64,000 bases of DNA from contig JAKCPI010000907.1 in the NCBI GenBank assembly GCA_023213315.1, positions 1-64,000 on the forward strand, given 5' to 3'. The notes below the pieces were generated by a model that worked only from the letters and a program-made list of their open reading frames with translations, did not search any database and was not told the origin of the DNA. The stretch comes from Euborellia annulipes (Eukaryota; Arthropoda; Insecta; Dermaptera; Anisolabididae). Made by a program: the position numbers and the translations under genes. Positions 44,237 through 55,332 of this stretch are shown here, piece by piece (the first letter of the stretch is position 1; each line of letters opens with the position of its first letter).

Positions 44237-44937
44237 TATTTTTCGTTTGGTAGATAATTTCTAAATGTCTCTGAATTCCAACCTGAAAATAAATAATTAG
44301 ATCATAACCTTGGAAGTGTTTTATTTTTATTAGGGTTATAAGGAGATTGAAAAGAATTTGGAAATTGACAAAGAAAGCAAAAAAATAAATGCAACAAAGA
44401 AAGATCTATAAATAAATGCATCATTAATTTATTTTAAATACATGTTTATAATTAGAATGCATCTAAAAGGCGAAGCAAGATTTCTTTTTTTGAGAAATAT
44501 TCCCTCTCGGCTACTGAGGCCATATCAACGATCTCTGTGGCTGTTGACTTAGGGCGAGCGAAACGAATGTAATTAAAAAGTGATGGGAGAAATTAAAAAA
44601 TGAAATTGTTTTTCGATAAGTCATCTTTTTCATTAATATGGACGATACGTTTTGTAATCTGAGAAAGGATAATTGCCATAGAAATTGGTTTATTTTTCAT
44701 TGCTGGAAGATAGGCAACCCAATTGACCTCGCTGTATTGAATAGAGCGGACCAGACATGCGCATTTGTTAATTTCCCTATATCCGACAACGGAGTATAAC
44801 AGAGTAGAGTGAAGTAATGCCCAAGCACGACAGATGAACCAGCGTGTGGAACGTCCCTCCGGTGCCATCGATATTAATAATATATACATGCCATAATATA
44901 CCTCAATATGACTTGCTTGAACAACCGTTTGGAAATA
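44237..44937. other. No gene supported
   Basis: Contains a fragment of the tRNA-Ser-like repeat (44838-44880, CGTGTGGAACGTCCC). A 98-codon minus frame (44593-44889) overlaps that repeat and has no domain. Confidence 0.4.
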
Positions 44938-47146
44938 CAGTAGAGTCCCGGTAATCCGAACCTCGCTAATCCGAACTTCCGGTTAATCCGAACTCTTTTT
45001 GCGTACGATTTTTTTTTTTAAGAGGAATATAAATGAAAATTAGACATTAAAGGAACTATTATATATTCATATTATGAAATATTTATTTAGAATTTAATAT
45101 CACCGACAAGTTTCACGGTTTATAACGTTACAAGTTGAGAAAGGCGCGCTTCGCCGCGCCCATCTCAACTTGGCCCTGGCGGGCGGCGTCTCGGAACGTG
45201 ATCAGTAGTTTTTCTCTTAATTTTAAAGCCCATATTATTTTTGCCTAAATGAAAATACAATGAATCAAGTTTAAAATTTGAGTATTCGCCCTGCCCGGCC
45301 TCTAAGTTTTGAAGGCCATGAGAAAATTACGGGCAAGAAGCAAGCCTAAATTTCCCTTTAATAAACTGATTCGAGCCAACGGGCATGCAAATGAAATCAG
45401 GCGGACAGGGACCTATTAAAAAAATCAAGAATTTTAAAATAAAAATTTCGGGGGTAGGGCAATTGCACAATAAATCTTTAAACTTTTAAACCCCTTGATA
45501 GATATTCATTCAAGAATTTTAAATCCAAAAAACATGTTAATATTTGAAGAAAAGAAGAATTAAAAATTTCGGAGGGAGGGGGGGCAATTATACAAAAAAT
45601 CTTTAAACTTTTAAACCCCTTGATAGATATTCATTCAAGAATTTTAAATCCAAAAACAATGTTTTTATTTGAAGAAATAGAAGAATTAAAAAATTTCGGG
45701 GGGGGGCAATTACACAAAAAATATTTAAACTTTTAAAGCCCTTGATAGATATTCTTTCAAGAATTTTAAATCCAAAAAGCATGTTAATATTTGAAGAAAT
45801 AGAAGAATTAAAAATTTCGGGGGGGGGGGGCAATTGCACAAAAATATTTAAACTTTTAAACCCCTTGATAGATATTCATTCAAGAATTTTAAATCCAAAA
45901 AAGCATGTTAATATTTGAAGAAAAGAAGAATTAAAAATTTCGGGGGGGGGGGCAATTACACAAAAAATATTTAAACTTTTAAATCCCTTGATAGATATTC
46001 ATTGAAGAATTTTAAATCCAAAAAAGCATGTTAATATTTGAAGAAAAGAAGAATTAAAAATTTCGGGGGGTGGGGGGCAATTACACAAAAAATATTTAAA
46101 CTTTTAAATCCCTTGATAGATATTCATTCAAGAATTTTAAATCCAAAAAGCATGTTAATATTTGAAGAAATAGAAGAATTAAAAATTTCGGGGGGGGGGC
46201 AATTACACAAAAAATATTTAAACTTTTAAATCCCTTGATAGATATTCATTCAAGAATTTTAAATCCAAAAAAGCATGTTAATATTTGAAGAAATAGAAGA
46301 ATTAAAAATTTCGGGGGGGGGGCAATTACACAAAAAATATTTAAACTTTTAAAGCCCTTGATAGATATTCTTTCAAGAATTTTAAATCCAAAAAAGCATG
46401 TTAATATTTGAAGAAATAGAAGAATTAAAAATTTCGGGGGGGGGGGGCAATTGCACAAAAAATCTTTAAACTTTTAAACCCCTTGATAGATATTCAAATT
46501 TTAAATCCAAAAAAGCATGTTAATATTTGAAGAAAAGAAGAATTAAAAATTTCGGGGGGGGGGGCAATTACACAAAAAATATTTAAAATTTTAAAGCCCT
46601 TGATAGATATTCTTTCAAGAATTTTAAATCAAAAAGCATGTTAATATTTGAAGAAATAGAAGAATTAAAAATTTCGGGGGGGGGGCAATTACAAAAAAAT
46701 ATTTAAACTTTTAAATCCCTTGATAGATATTCATTCAAGAATTTTAAATCAAAAAGATGTTTATATTTGAAGATATAGAAGAATTAAAAAATTTGGGGGG
46801 AGGGGCTGCCGAATTTAAAAAACTCTGAAACAACGAATTTAGATTCTTATCAAGGGAAGGCTTTAGGGAAGAAACCAAATTGATATCTCTCCTGGTTAAA
46901 AAAAAATTTGAAATTGCCTCTCCGGCTCCGCCCTCTCTGTATTTCGCCAATCAGCGCTATCCCTGAGGCCTGATTGGTTGTTTCACACATCGGAAGCTTT
47001 TAAGGAATTAAATATAGATGATATGATAAATACGACTTTATTATCAAAATTAACTAATTCAAGCTTACGATTCCGGTTAATCCGAACTTCCCGATAATCC
47101 GAACGACCCTCGGTCCCAATTAGTTCGGATTAACGGGACTCTACTG
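44938..47146. mobile_element. Pogo-like non-autonomous element, 2.2 kb
   Basis: The ends CAGTAGAGTCCCGGTAATCC and GATTAACGGGACTCTACTG are inverted and flanked by TA. Both ends carry repeated AATCCGAAC words, characteristic of pogo/Tigger-type Tc1-mariner elements. The interior is a minisatellite (45418-46800) plus a GC-rich patch (45140-45190). There is no transposase. Confidence 0.88.
45418..46800. repeat. Minisatellite, 11 units of about 122 bp
   Basis: The CCCTTGATAGATATT word recurs at about 45493, 45617, 45741, 45863, 45986, 46110, 46233, 46356, 46480, 46596 and 46717. Each unit has ATGTTAATATTTGAAGAA, AAAATTTCGG, a G run of 7-12, and GCAATTACAC. Open frames through it are repeat artefacts. 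Confidence 0.95.
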
Positions 47147-47204
47147 TATTTAAAAAAAAAAATCCCCTATAAACTAACAAACACCGAGCCTACGATGGAG
47201 ATTC

Positions 47205-47912
47205 AAGTTATGAAATTTTATTTATTTGTGATGGCCAACTGTAGTAAATTGGTTTCGGTTAGTTTGTCCAACCATCATCAGGCCTCTAATAACTTAAATA
47301 TCATTAATAAGTAACACTCAACCAGGTCTATTCTCTAAAAACAGACGTTAAAATTTAAAATAAACAAATGGGTGTTAAAAAGTAATGCAAAAACAATCAG
47401 CGTTAAAAAAATGCTATTCAAAATCACTTCCTTGCCTCAAATAGCTTTTCTGTAAACAAAAACTTTAAAGCCAAAGCGTTAACTTATAGTAAACTGTGTT
47501 AAAAATTAATGGCATGTCTAGGGGGTGCCTTTAATATTTTAACCTCGTGTTTAAAATAAAAATGGCGTTCTTAACCTAAAAAGTAAGGTTATGAATTTGA
47601 TAGCTTTGAAATAAAAGCAACTTGTTAACGTCGCTGTTAAAACTTTGTTTAGAGAATGTCATTTTTTAAAGCTGATTGTTTTTACATTACTTTTTAACAC
47701 CCATTTGTTTATTTTGAATTTTAACATCTGTTCTTAGAGAATAGACCTGAATATAGGCAATTTAAACATGCTATCTTTTAAAATGACCGATGTTGAGTGT
47801 TACTTATTAATGATATTTAAGTAATTACAGACCTGATGATGGTTGTATAAACTAACCGAAACTAATTTACTACAGTTGGTCGTCTTGTCATAAATAAAAT
47901 TTTATTTTTGAG
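47205..47912. mobile_element. Foldback element with hammerhead ribozymes
   Basis: Inverted arms (about 47205-47420, 47665-47912) share ATAAAATTTTATTT-like ends, ACTGTAGTAAATT, CTAATAACTTAAAT-like, ATTAATAAGTAACACTCAAC and AACAAATGGGTGTTAAAAAG. The right arm carries an intact-looking ribozyme core; in the left arm the base before the cleavage site is changed. Confidence 0.85.
47827..47888 (+). ncRNA. Hammerhead ribozyme candidate (type I), best in window
   Basis: Core CTGATGA at 47833-47839, one extra T (47840), stem II GGTT/AACC (47841-47844, 47854-47857), GAAA (47858-47861), stem III CTAA/TTGG (47862-47865, 47876-47879) with a 10-base loop, then TC closing the GTC cleavage site (cleavage after C47881). 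Stem I pairs ACAGAC (47827-47832) with GTCTTGT (47882-47888), one base bulged. All invariant positions of the core are present; the inserted U before stem II is the only irregularity. Self-cleavage in the transcript is inferred. Confidence 0.65.
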
Positions 47913-47985
47913 AATGATGATTAAATAAAAATCTGGAGTTGATTTTCAGGACAATTTATTTGGATTATCTCCTTCAGCTATGATT

Positions 47986-48024
47986 CAACGTTTCGGAGTC
48001 CAAACGACTCCATCTTCAGGACCA
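47986..48024 (-). ncRNA. Hammerhead-like core, strong stem II
   Basis: Minus strand CTGAAGA-T-GGAGTC...GACTCC-GAAACGTT with a perfect 6-bp stem II; stem I is only about 2 bp and stem III open. It lies in an unpaired flank (47935-48070), perhaps one end of a broken element. Confidence 0.4.
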
Positions 48025-48070
48025 ACACAAAACAAATTTGCCCTCAATTTTGCCATTAGTAGTTGCCATA

Positions 48071-48734
48071 AATTAAGCTAGTGCACATATAGTCAAAGAC
48101 AATGGAGCCAGAGGAGGAATGAAAATCAACTTCAGATTTTTATTTAACTTTACCCTTCACAATAATATCCTCCAGGCTGTCCCCAATCTTCATCGGAAAA
48201 TTTTATTTTATTTCCCTGCATCTCCATTTGTAACTTTCAAGCAAAGTAATTGTACCACGGTTAAAAAATCCATAAATAAATTAATCTTTGATACAAAAAG
48301 ATTTTCTTTTTATTAATAATTAGTAAAAACATTAATCGAACTTTTTAAATTCTTCACACGACTTTTTTTCTCTATGATTGAAAAAAAAAAAAAAGTGAAC
48401 TTGATCATCAATGGAAAAAGTACTCTACTTCTATTGAAAGAAAAACAACTTTGCTAACTTTTTTTTCTTGATTAACTAAAGAACAGAAAATAATTAAATT
48501 GAAAAAAATACTCCCAAGTGTAAAATAAAATAAAATTAAATCAATTTAGATAAGTAGCTTAGTAGAGAACAAGAAAAAAAAACAAAGATTGAAACAAAAA
48601 TATATAAATAAAAAGAATATTATATTTTTGACGTGGTCGGGTGGCAGGTAGCTAAGAATGAAAAAAATAATTTAATATTTGATACAAAAAGCAATTTATA
48701 GCGGTGATGTTATACCCTAGTATTAGGTAGGTTA
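48071..48734. other. No gene seen
   Basis: AT-rich sequence. A 65-codon frame at 48119-48316 has no domain. Confidence 0.4.
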
Positions 48735-48871
48735 GTAGGTTTCTTCTTTATTTATTTAATTCACACAACTGACGTTTCGGTTCCGTGTTTGAACCATATT
48801 CTGAACTGGCGAAAAGTCATTATAAAAGTGTCACAGTGGATTTTATACATTGATGAACAATGTATAATTGC

Positions 48872-49063
48872 TCAGGTGGCCACATCTTGTGGGTACGTGG
48901 ATGGCGACCACGAGCTTCCCAAGCTAGGACAGGCAGTCCTTCAGTTCTTTGTATGCCTGTCTCTTCCTTCTTCTTGTTCTTCCCGGTCGCAAAAACGCAT
49001 GATAGGGTTGGAGGGAAAGCCGACCCCGCATCGCGGGATTAGGACGAGGACAGAAGAAGAAGT
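48872..49063 (+). mobile_element. SINE-like repeat, family 3, with target duplication
   Basis: Flanked by AACAATGTATAA on both sides (12 bp). It has GTGGATGGCGACCACGAGCT, AAGCCGACCCCGCATCGCGG, and ends with GACAGAAGAAGAAG. Two overlapping open frames through it are not genes. Confidence 0.72.
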
Positions 49064-49111
49064 TCAACAATGTATAAAATCCTCTGGGACACTTTCATAA
49101 TGACTTTTCGC

Positions 49112-49154
49112 CAGCTCTGAAGATGGTTCAAACACGGATCCGAAACGTCAGCTG
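49112..49154 (+). ncRNA. Hammerhead ribozyme candidate, dimer type
   Basis: Stem I CAGCT (49112-49116) pairs perfectly with AGCTG (49150-49154). Core CTGAAGA (49117-49123), extra T, stem II GGTTC...GGATCC (mismatched here; the other arm has GGTTC/GAACC), GAAA (49142-49145), CGTC (49146-49149). Stem III would be the self-complementary ACGT shared between two RNAs, as described for minimal hammerheads of Penelope-like elements and satellites. Confidence 0.55.
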
Positions 49155-49339
49155 TGTGAATTAAATAAATAAAGAAAATACCTTAGCTGCATCTATCATT
49201 TTCTACACTCTTATTAATATTTGGTATAGAAGAGGTGAAGAGGTAGTGGCGTATTCGAAGAGAAAAGGGTAATGGACACCAATCATTTGAAATAAATAGT
49301 GATGGGATCTAAATGACAAAAAAATTAATTCTTTTATAT

Positions 49340-50778
49340 CAAAAAAGGTGACCCTCTCTTCCCAGCAACTATCGCCCAATCGCAATAACCTCCATACTAT
49401 CCAAAATTATGGAAAAAGCCCTCAACATTCAAATTTTAAATCATCTGGAACATTGCGGAATGATGAATGATAGGCAATATGGTTTCAGGCATGCTCGTTC
49501 GACTGGGGATATTTTGAGCTTTGTCACACACCTCTGGAACAAAGCCATGGAAATGAAAAGGGGAAACTATTGCAGTTGCTCTTGACATTTCGAAGGCTTT
49601 CGATCAGGTATGGCATAAAAATCTTTATGCTAAACTTCCATCTTTTGGCCTATCCTCTGAGCTGTGCCAGTGGAACAAGAGCTTTCTAACGGAGCGAAAG
49701 ATCTCGGTTGTAGTCGACGTGTGTCTTCTATTCCGCATTCAATCAACGCAGGTGTTCCCCAGGGTTCTGTCCTCTCTCCCACCCTATTCCTTATGTACAT
49801 TAACGATCTCATGGGAGTAACCTCCAACCCAATTCATTGCTTTGCTGATGACAGTACCCTGCACTCAGTCAGGACTGGTGAAACCTCATCCACTGGTCGT
49901 CTGGGGGCTGTGTCGTCGATAAATGATGATCTAGGTCTCTTGGAGGAATGGGGAAACCTCAATCAAGTAAAATTCAATTCCCAAAAAACCCAATGTTGTT
50001 TAATTTCTAGACAAAAAAATAGGATTTGCCCTCCCCTTATTTACAGCAATAATAGTCTCGAGTTCAAAGATTCATTTTCTGTTCTGGGAGTGACAGTTAC
50101 ATCTGATCTCTCCTGGAGCAACCACATCTCTTCTGTGGTTAAATCTACGCAAAGAAATTGGGTTTCCTATTCAAAACGAAGCGTTACTTTTCCTCCCAAC
50201 AACTCCTATTCCTCTATAAAGCCCAAATTCGGCCGTGTCTTGAATATTGTTCCCACCTTTGGCGAGAGGCGTCGAAAGACGCTCTCTCCTCCTTGGAAGC
50301 CATACAGAGGCGTGCAATTAGACTGATAGGTGATTCTACCCTTACTGCATCCTTACAGTCACTAGATCATAGAAGAAGAGTATCTTCACTATCTCTCTTC
50401 TACAGGTATTACCATGGTCAATGCTCTGCCGAATTAAAATCAATTATCCCACCCAATGCAACATATTCACGGAACACAAGAGAGGCATCTTCCCAGCATC
50501 CCTATGCTGTTCAGATCACGACTAACAGAACAAAACAATTTCATTCTTCCTTTGTCCCCATGACCTCCCGTGATTGGAACAAGCTCCCTGCGTCTATCTT
50601 CCCCAAAACCTACAATCTTCAGACTTTCAAGTCTAACCTCAACAGGCATCTTCTCAGTTCCCGCAGTTGAGTTTCCCCTTTATGCTTCTCCTTTTGTTTT
50701 ATTTTCTTCCTGGCTGCATGTGACTATTGGTCATTATAGATCTTCGGACCTTATGCACCCATTCCAAAAAAAAAAATA
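49340..50778 (+). pseudogene. Jockey-like LINE, reverse transcriptase pseudogene
   Basis: The plus strand encodes, across at least four frame changes, IKKGDP then SNYRPIAITSILSKIMEKA, RQYGFRHARSTGD (49470-49510), motif A LDISKAFDQVWH (49581-), motif B GVPQGSVLSPTLF (49750-), motif C FADD (49841-49852), then LEYCSHLW, IQRRAIRLIGD, LFYRYYHGQCS and RDWNKLPASIFPKTYNLQ. The last frame stops at 50668-50670. The 3' untranslated part ends in a poly-A run at about 50767-50777. The endonuclease and first third of the polymerase are missing. Jockey-group assignment rests on the C-terminal motifs. It is inactive. Confidence 0.9.
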
Positions 50779-51511
50779 TCACGGGGCTACTCCTTAGGCT
50801 GAACGCACACCAATTTTGATCAATGCTAACGCACCCGATTAGGCAAAAACGCTCAATGACAAAACATTTTGTCCAAATTCGACTAAAATGCCCATGCCGA
50901 TAATTGTACTTCGCCGACAAGAGGTCCCTTTTCACTTTCGGCATCACATATAATGAAACATATCACCTTGTCTTTTTAGTTTTAATTTCCCCCAACGCTT
51001 TAAACTTAATTTAAAAACAGAATCGTTTTTTACGAGAGATCTCACCCGATTTATTCAAGCAACTTCTTCGTTTGCATTTAGTTTCGAAAACGAGGCTTTT
51101 TTGTGGTTATAAAATCGCTATTATAATTGAATTCTATACATTTCAATGCTAAGCTTGTTCTTGTTCAAATGAAGGAGGCATCATAATAATATTCCCATTG
51201 AATGAAAACATCTTGGTAGAATTGAATCATCTTATCTTGTCTTGTCTAACGGAATATAAACCTATTTTGTATGTAGAGAATTAAAAGCTTTTAAAGGGAA
51301 CTTAATTTGTCATTGATTTGGTTGTTTCTGAGCACGGTACGATCTTGGAGGTGAGAGTGAATGGATTGGATGGCCCTTGGGGGACGAAGGAGGGCGTCTA
51401 ATGAAACAAGGACCGTGTCCTCCTACCTAGTCCCTCGACCCTCAATGACCAATCAATTCTATTCTCTTTTGAGCTGATGTTTTTAGGAATTAAACAAAAT
51501 AACTCATTTTT
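50779..51511. other. No gene seen
   Basis: AT-rich; a less AT-rich patch at 51340-51440 has no coding frame. Confidence 0.45.
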
Positions 51512-51842
51512 ACTTTCTCTTACTTATATATGTTAATATATAGAGAGAAAGTATTGGATTCATGTCAGAAATTCGATGTCTGTCCCCGGAGATGGTCTAT
51601 CTGGGTGCGGGTGCGTGTCAGTCTGGCTGTGAAGAAAATATCTCAAGAACGAAAAGAGCTATGAGGTTGAAATTTTATATTTAAGTTAGGTACCCCCCCC
51701 TAAGAAATGACAGCTTTTGAACAAAATCGATCAAAGAGTACTAGTACTTTATTGATGTACTTTTTCAGTTTTTTGTCTCGATTTTCTTAAAATTCGCTCC
51801 AACGATTTTGATTAAAATCCAAAAAAAAAAAAATATCAATTT
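51512..51842 (+). repeat. RepA copy 21 (truncated by copy 22)
   Basis: The first half of RepA up to the AATTCGCTCCAACGATTTTG block; the next copy begins in the A/T run that follows. Confidence 0.9.
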
Positions 51843-52309
51843 TTACTTTCTCTTACCTCTATAAATGTTAATATATATAGAGAGAAGGTTTTGATGGATA
51901 TACTCGTTTTGAGGTCCCCTGAGTCCAAAAAAGTGGTTTTCGCGACATGGTCTGTCTGTGGGTGGGTGTGAGTTCAATTTTAAGCATGAAGGAATTGAGC
52001 TAGGAGGTTGAAATTTTATATTTAAGTTAAACACCCCCCGGGACCGGGGAAATAAGCTTTTAATCAAAATCGGCCAAAGAGTACTAGTACTTTACTGATC
52101 TACTTTTTCAGTTTTTTTCGATTTTCTCAAAATTTGCTCCAACGATTTTGATTACAATTCAAAAATCAATTTTTTTTTAGATTCTCTTTAAAATGTATAT
52201 TCTCATTATGCCCTTGAAATCTTCTGAAGACCACTTTACTCTCTTGTACTTCATAGGAAAGATAGCAGAAATGGTTACCATGGTAACAAAATATAAATAT
52301 TATCCCATG

Positions 52310-53303
52310 CAGTGGCGTACCGAGGGGGGCGAGGGGGCGGTCCGCCCCAGGCCCCGAGCCGGCATAGGCCCCCATATATTTATAAAAAAAATTAATGAAA
52401 ATTTCTCTTTGAGAGGCCCCGAGGCCCTCAGGGCTCAAGTAAAAATGGGAAAATTTAGATAAAAAAAGAAAATTTAATAAAAATTTCCCTTTGAGAGGCC
52501 CCGGGGCCCTCAGGGCTAGAAAATGGGAAAATTTAATAAAAAAAAAAAAATAAAAAAATGAAAATTTCTCTTTGAGAGGCCCCGGGGCCCTTGGGGCTCA
52601 AGTAAAAACAAAATTTAATAAAAATTTCCCTTTGAGAGGCCCCGGGGCCCTCAGGGCTCAAGTAAAAACAAAATTTAATGAAAATTTCTCTTGAGAGGCC
52701 CCGGGGCCCTCAGGGCTCAAGTAAAAATGGGAAAATTTAAACAAAAAAAAAGAAAATTTAATAAAAATTTCCCTTTCAGGGGCCCGAAGCCCTCAGGGCT
52801 CAAGTAAATACTAAATTTAATAAAATTTCTCTTTGAGAGGCCCCGGGGCCTTCAGGGCTCAAGTAAAAATGGGAAAATTTAAAAAAAAAAAGAAAATTTA
52901 ATAAAAATTTCCTTTTCAGAGGCCCCAAGCCCTCAGGGCTCAAGTAAATACTAAATTTAATGAAAATTTCTCTTTGAGAGGCCCCGGGGCCCTCAGGGCT
53001 AAGTAAAAATGGGAAAATTTAGATAAAAAAAGAAAATTTAATAAAAATTTCTCTTTGAGAGGCCCCGGGGCCTTCAGGGCTCAAGTAAAAATGGGAAAAT
53101 TTAAACAAAAAAAAGAAAATTTAATGAAAATTTCTCTTTGAGAGGCCCCGGGGCCCTTGGGGTTCAGGGATATACGGTATTTTAAAAATATTTTTGTGTA
53201 TGGAGGAGAGGGATATTTAAAGATACCCCCCCCAAAAAAAAAAAATTCGATATAAGGCCCCCTCTTCTAGTTCCGCCCCAGGCCCCCAACTGCCTGTACC
53301 CTG
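52310..53303. mobile_element. hAT-type non-autonomous element, 994 bp
   Basis: The ends CAGTGGCGTACCGAGG and GCCTGTACCCTG are flanked by perfect ATCCCATG duplications (52302-52309, 53304-53311). GGTCCGCCCCAGGCCCC and TTCCGCCCCAGGCCCCC are subterminal. The interior is the minisatellite at 52386-53165. Confidence 0.9.
52386..53165. repeat. Minisatellite, about 11 units of 60-85 bp
   Basis: Units contain AAAATTTCTCTTTGAGAGGC, CCCGGGGCCCTCAGGGCT and, in the longer ones, CAAGTAAAAATGGGAAAATT. GGCCCCGGGGCC is itself palindromic. Unit length varies by an A-rich spacer. Confidence 0.92.
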
Positions 53304-53446
53304 ATCCCATGCTTATACATTTTACATCTTTAATTTCAAAATATTGTTGGAAACTAAATATAGATGTCGACACAAAAAATCTTGTGTGACAAGCACAGAA
53401 CATAACTTTTAATTATCAAACAGTACTGTGCGTCACACCAGATTTT

Positions 53447-53933
53447 CATTGTATCGTAAGATGAAAAAAGTAAAAATCATTTCTACTTAAATGAAAATGG
53501 ATTAAAGTAAATTAAAAGAAAAGGAATTTCTTTATTGCGGTTTTAATAAAAATAATTCCATTTGAATTTAAGTTGAAAAATGTGGCTGCACCCCCAGCCA
53601 CCCCCGAATTTCTTTGCCTTTTAAGATAATTATTTCACCACCACATATTTTATTAATCAAAGAGAAATAAAAAGAAAATCTTATTTGTTTTTTTTTTTTT
53701 TTGTGAAAGTTTTGAATATAATCCTTTTGAGAATATAAAACAAAAAAAAAAAAAATAACGTTTCATCAACTTTATAAGAGATTAAAGCTATTTATTATCT
53801 TCTTATCCCTAAAGATTTTGTTACCATTCTTAAATTTTTTTTGCCGTCCATATGGTTTGCAAATTAATTACTTAATGTAAGGATTACGCTAATAATTCGT
53901 GATTTTTTTAGTAGACCTTTTTTCATTTTCTCT
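53447..53933. other. No gene seen
   Basis: AT-rich with A and T runs. Confidence 0.45.
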
Positions 53934-54106
53934 ATATTACTATTATATATCGATATATATGTATAGAGAGAAAGTTAAGATTGTGTTGGAAATACACGCT
54001 TTGAATGGCTCTGAAAATCTGGTGCGGCTGAATTCACAACACACAGCTTTCTTTTTCTTTCTTTTGGTAATCGAAAGTTGGGTGATGTGCGTTCACACCA
54101 GACTTT
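53934..54106 (+). repeat. RepA copy 23 (short diverged form)
   Basis: A 5' hairpin-like stretch to AGAGAGAAAGT, a few bases of the GGAAATACACG block, then a decayed terminal hairpin (AATCTGGTGCGGCTG...CACACCAGACTT). Confidence 0.75.
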
Positions 54107-54689
54107 TTTGTCTCGACATACAGTTTATTTAGTTTAGTAAATTTTGCACCCTGAGAGAAAACGTTTTGGAGAGTCTTGGAATCCTGGGGTCCTCAAATCC
54201 CCAAATGGGGAGGCTCATATATTTTCTAAGTATCCGAAGTTTTCCCATTGTGTTCTTCCTGTCCTTAAGAAAAATTAAACAATTCAATTAGAAGTTCAAA
54301 TAAGAATAAAAAGAAAACTACCAAAGATAGATATAGACAATCTTATAGCATCTGAAAGCTGATTAAATTTCACGTCCCATGGGATCAAAAAAGTAGCATG
54401 TTCCATTTGAAAAAATGAAGTTATCCATGATTGAAATTTTCCAAATTGGCATAGCCATATCTCCCAACATAAGAATAATTCCGGGTTACCCGTCTGACCT
54501 ACATTAGTACATTTCATGGTTAGTAACCTCACAAAAGAACAGTCCCCTAAGTTTTAAGGTTCGCTCGATATTCAATTTTTTTTAGGACACAAAAGCCCGA
54601 TTTGCGGCTAAACGGTTTGTTTTAGAATACATTGCATGACATAAAGTCATACTAAAATTGGCCTTAGAATCTAAATATGCAATAATATA
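54107..54689. other. No gene supported
   Basis: Unique-looking AT-rich sequence. A 78-codon minus frame (54296-54532) shows no domain or splice context. Confidence 0.4.
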
Positions 54690-54737
54690 CAGGGCGTTCC
54701 ATTAAAAAAAAACATAACTTTGATATGGACCACCCTG
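54690..54737. mobile_element. Tiny TA-flanked inverted repeat
   Basis: CAGGGCGTTCCATT and ATGGACCACCCTG are near-inverse and flanked by TA: a 48-bp remnant of a Tc1/mariner-type element. Confidence 0.6.
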
Positions 54738-54739
54738 TA

Positions 54740-55332
54740 TAAAAAGTGCAATTGGAACAAAAATATTTTAAATTTGTAGCCCTAATGGTCCCACATTATG
54801 CACGATCAACAAACTTTAAAAATGTCCTTTAATAAGCCCACAATCTTCCGTCCACGCACTATTGGCCTACCCGGTATAGGCCGATATAGATTCATTCTGG
54901 TTGCATTAATCTAACTTAAAGTGTATATATATATAGAATTTCCAAAAATCAATCTCCCCAGGCCACCATCTCTTTTTGATTGAATGATTTATTTATCTTT
55001 CGGTTGATTTTAATTTTAGCTTAGCACTGCCCTTTGGCTTCCCTCAAGGGTATCGACGCCCTACACCTCCGAGTCCTCGTCCTCTTTCTCACATTTGTCC
55101 CGCAAAAAGTTCGCTTTCTAACATTTAAGGAATTTTAATAGGTCGAAAATGAGAACTTTTAATATAACGTTAACTTCACTTCCACTTGCCAAAAAGTTTT
55201 GCACACATCTAAAGGCCAAGAAGTGAAAATCAAATCTGATCAAGTAATATATTTTTTGGTGTGTCCTTATTTATGTTATAAATATATTATAATTCAAGTT
55301 GTAAAATATATAAACGGGAGCTGCTGCTTCAA
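54740..55332. other. No gene seen
   Basis: Less AT-rich in part but without a coding frame or known repeat. Confidence 0.45.

Larger units (their letters stand above)
48735..49180. mobile_element. Foldback element with ribozyme, split by a SINE
   Basis: Inverted arms (48745-48860, 49070-49178) share TTTATTTATTTAATTCACAC, GGTTCAAACACGGA words, CGAAAAGTCATTATAAAAGTG-type and GGATTTTATACATTG. The SINE-like repeat at 48872-49063 is inserted at the centre. Confidence 0.82.
51845..53446 (+). repeat. RepA copy 22, split by a hAT element
   Basis: RepA 51845-52309 resumes at 53304 and ends in a decayed terminal hairpin. The 5' hairpin here has lost the GATTCATGTCAAAAATTCG block. Confidence 0.9.

Noticed and set aside
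45418..46800. CRISPR-like regular array
   Set aside because: The whole unit is repeated without unique spacers, inside a pogo-like transposon in a eukaryotic genome.
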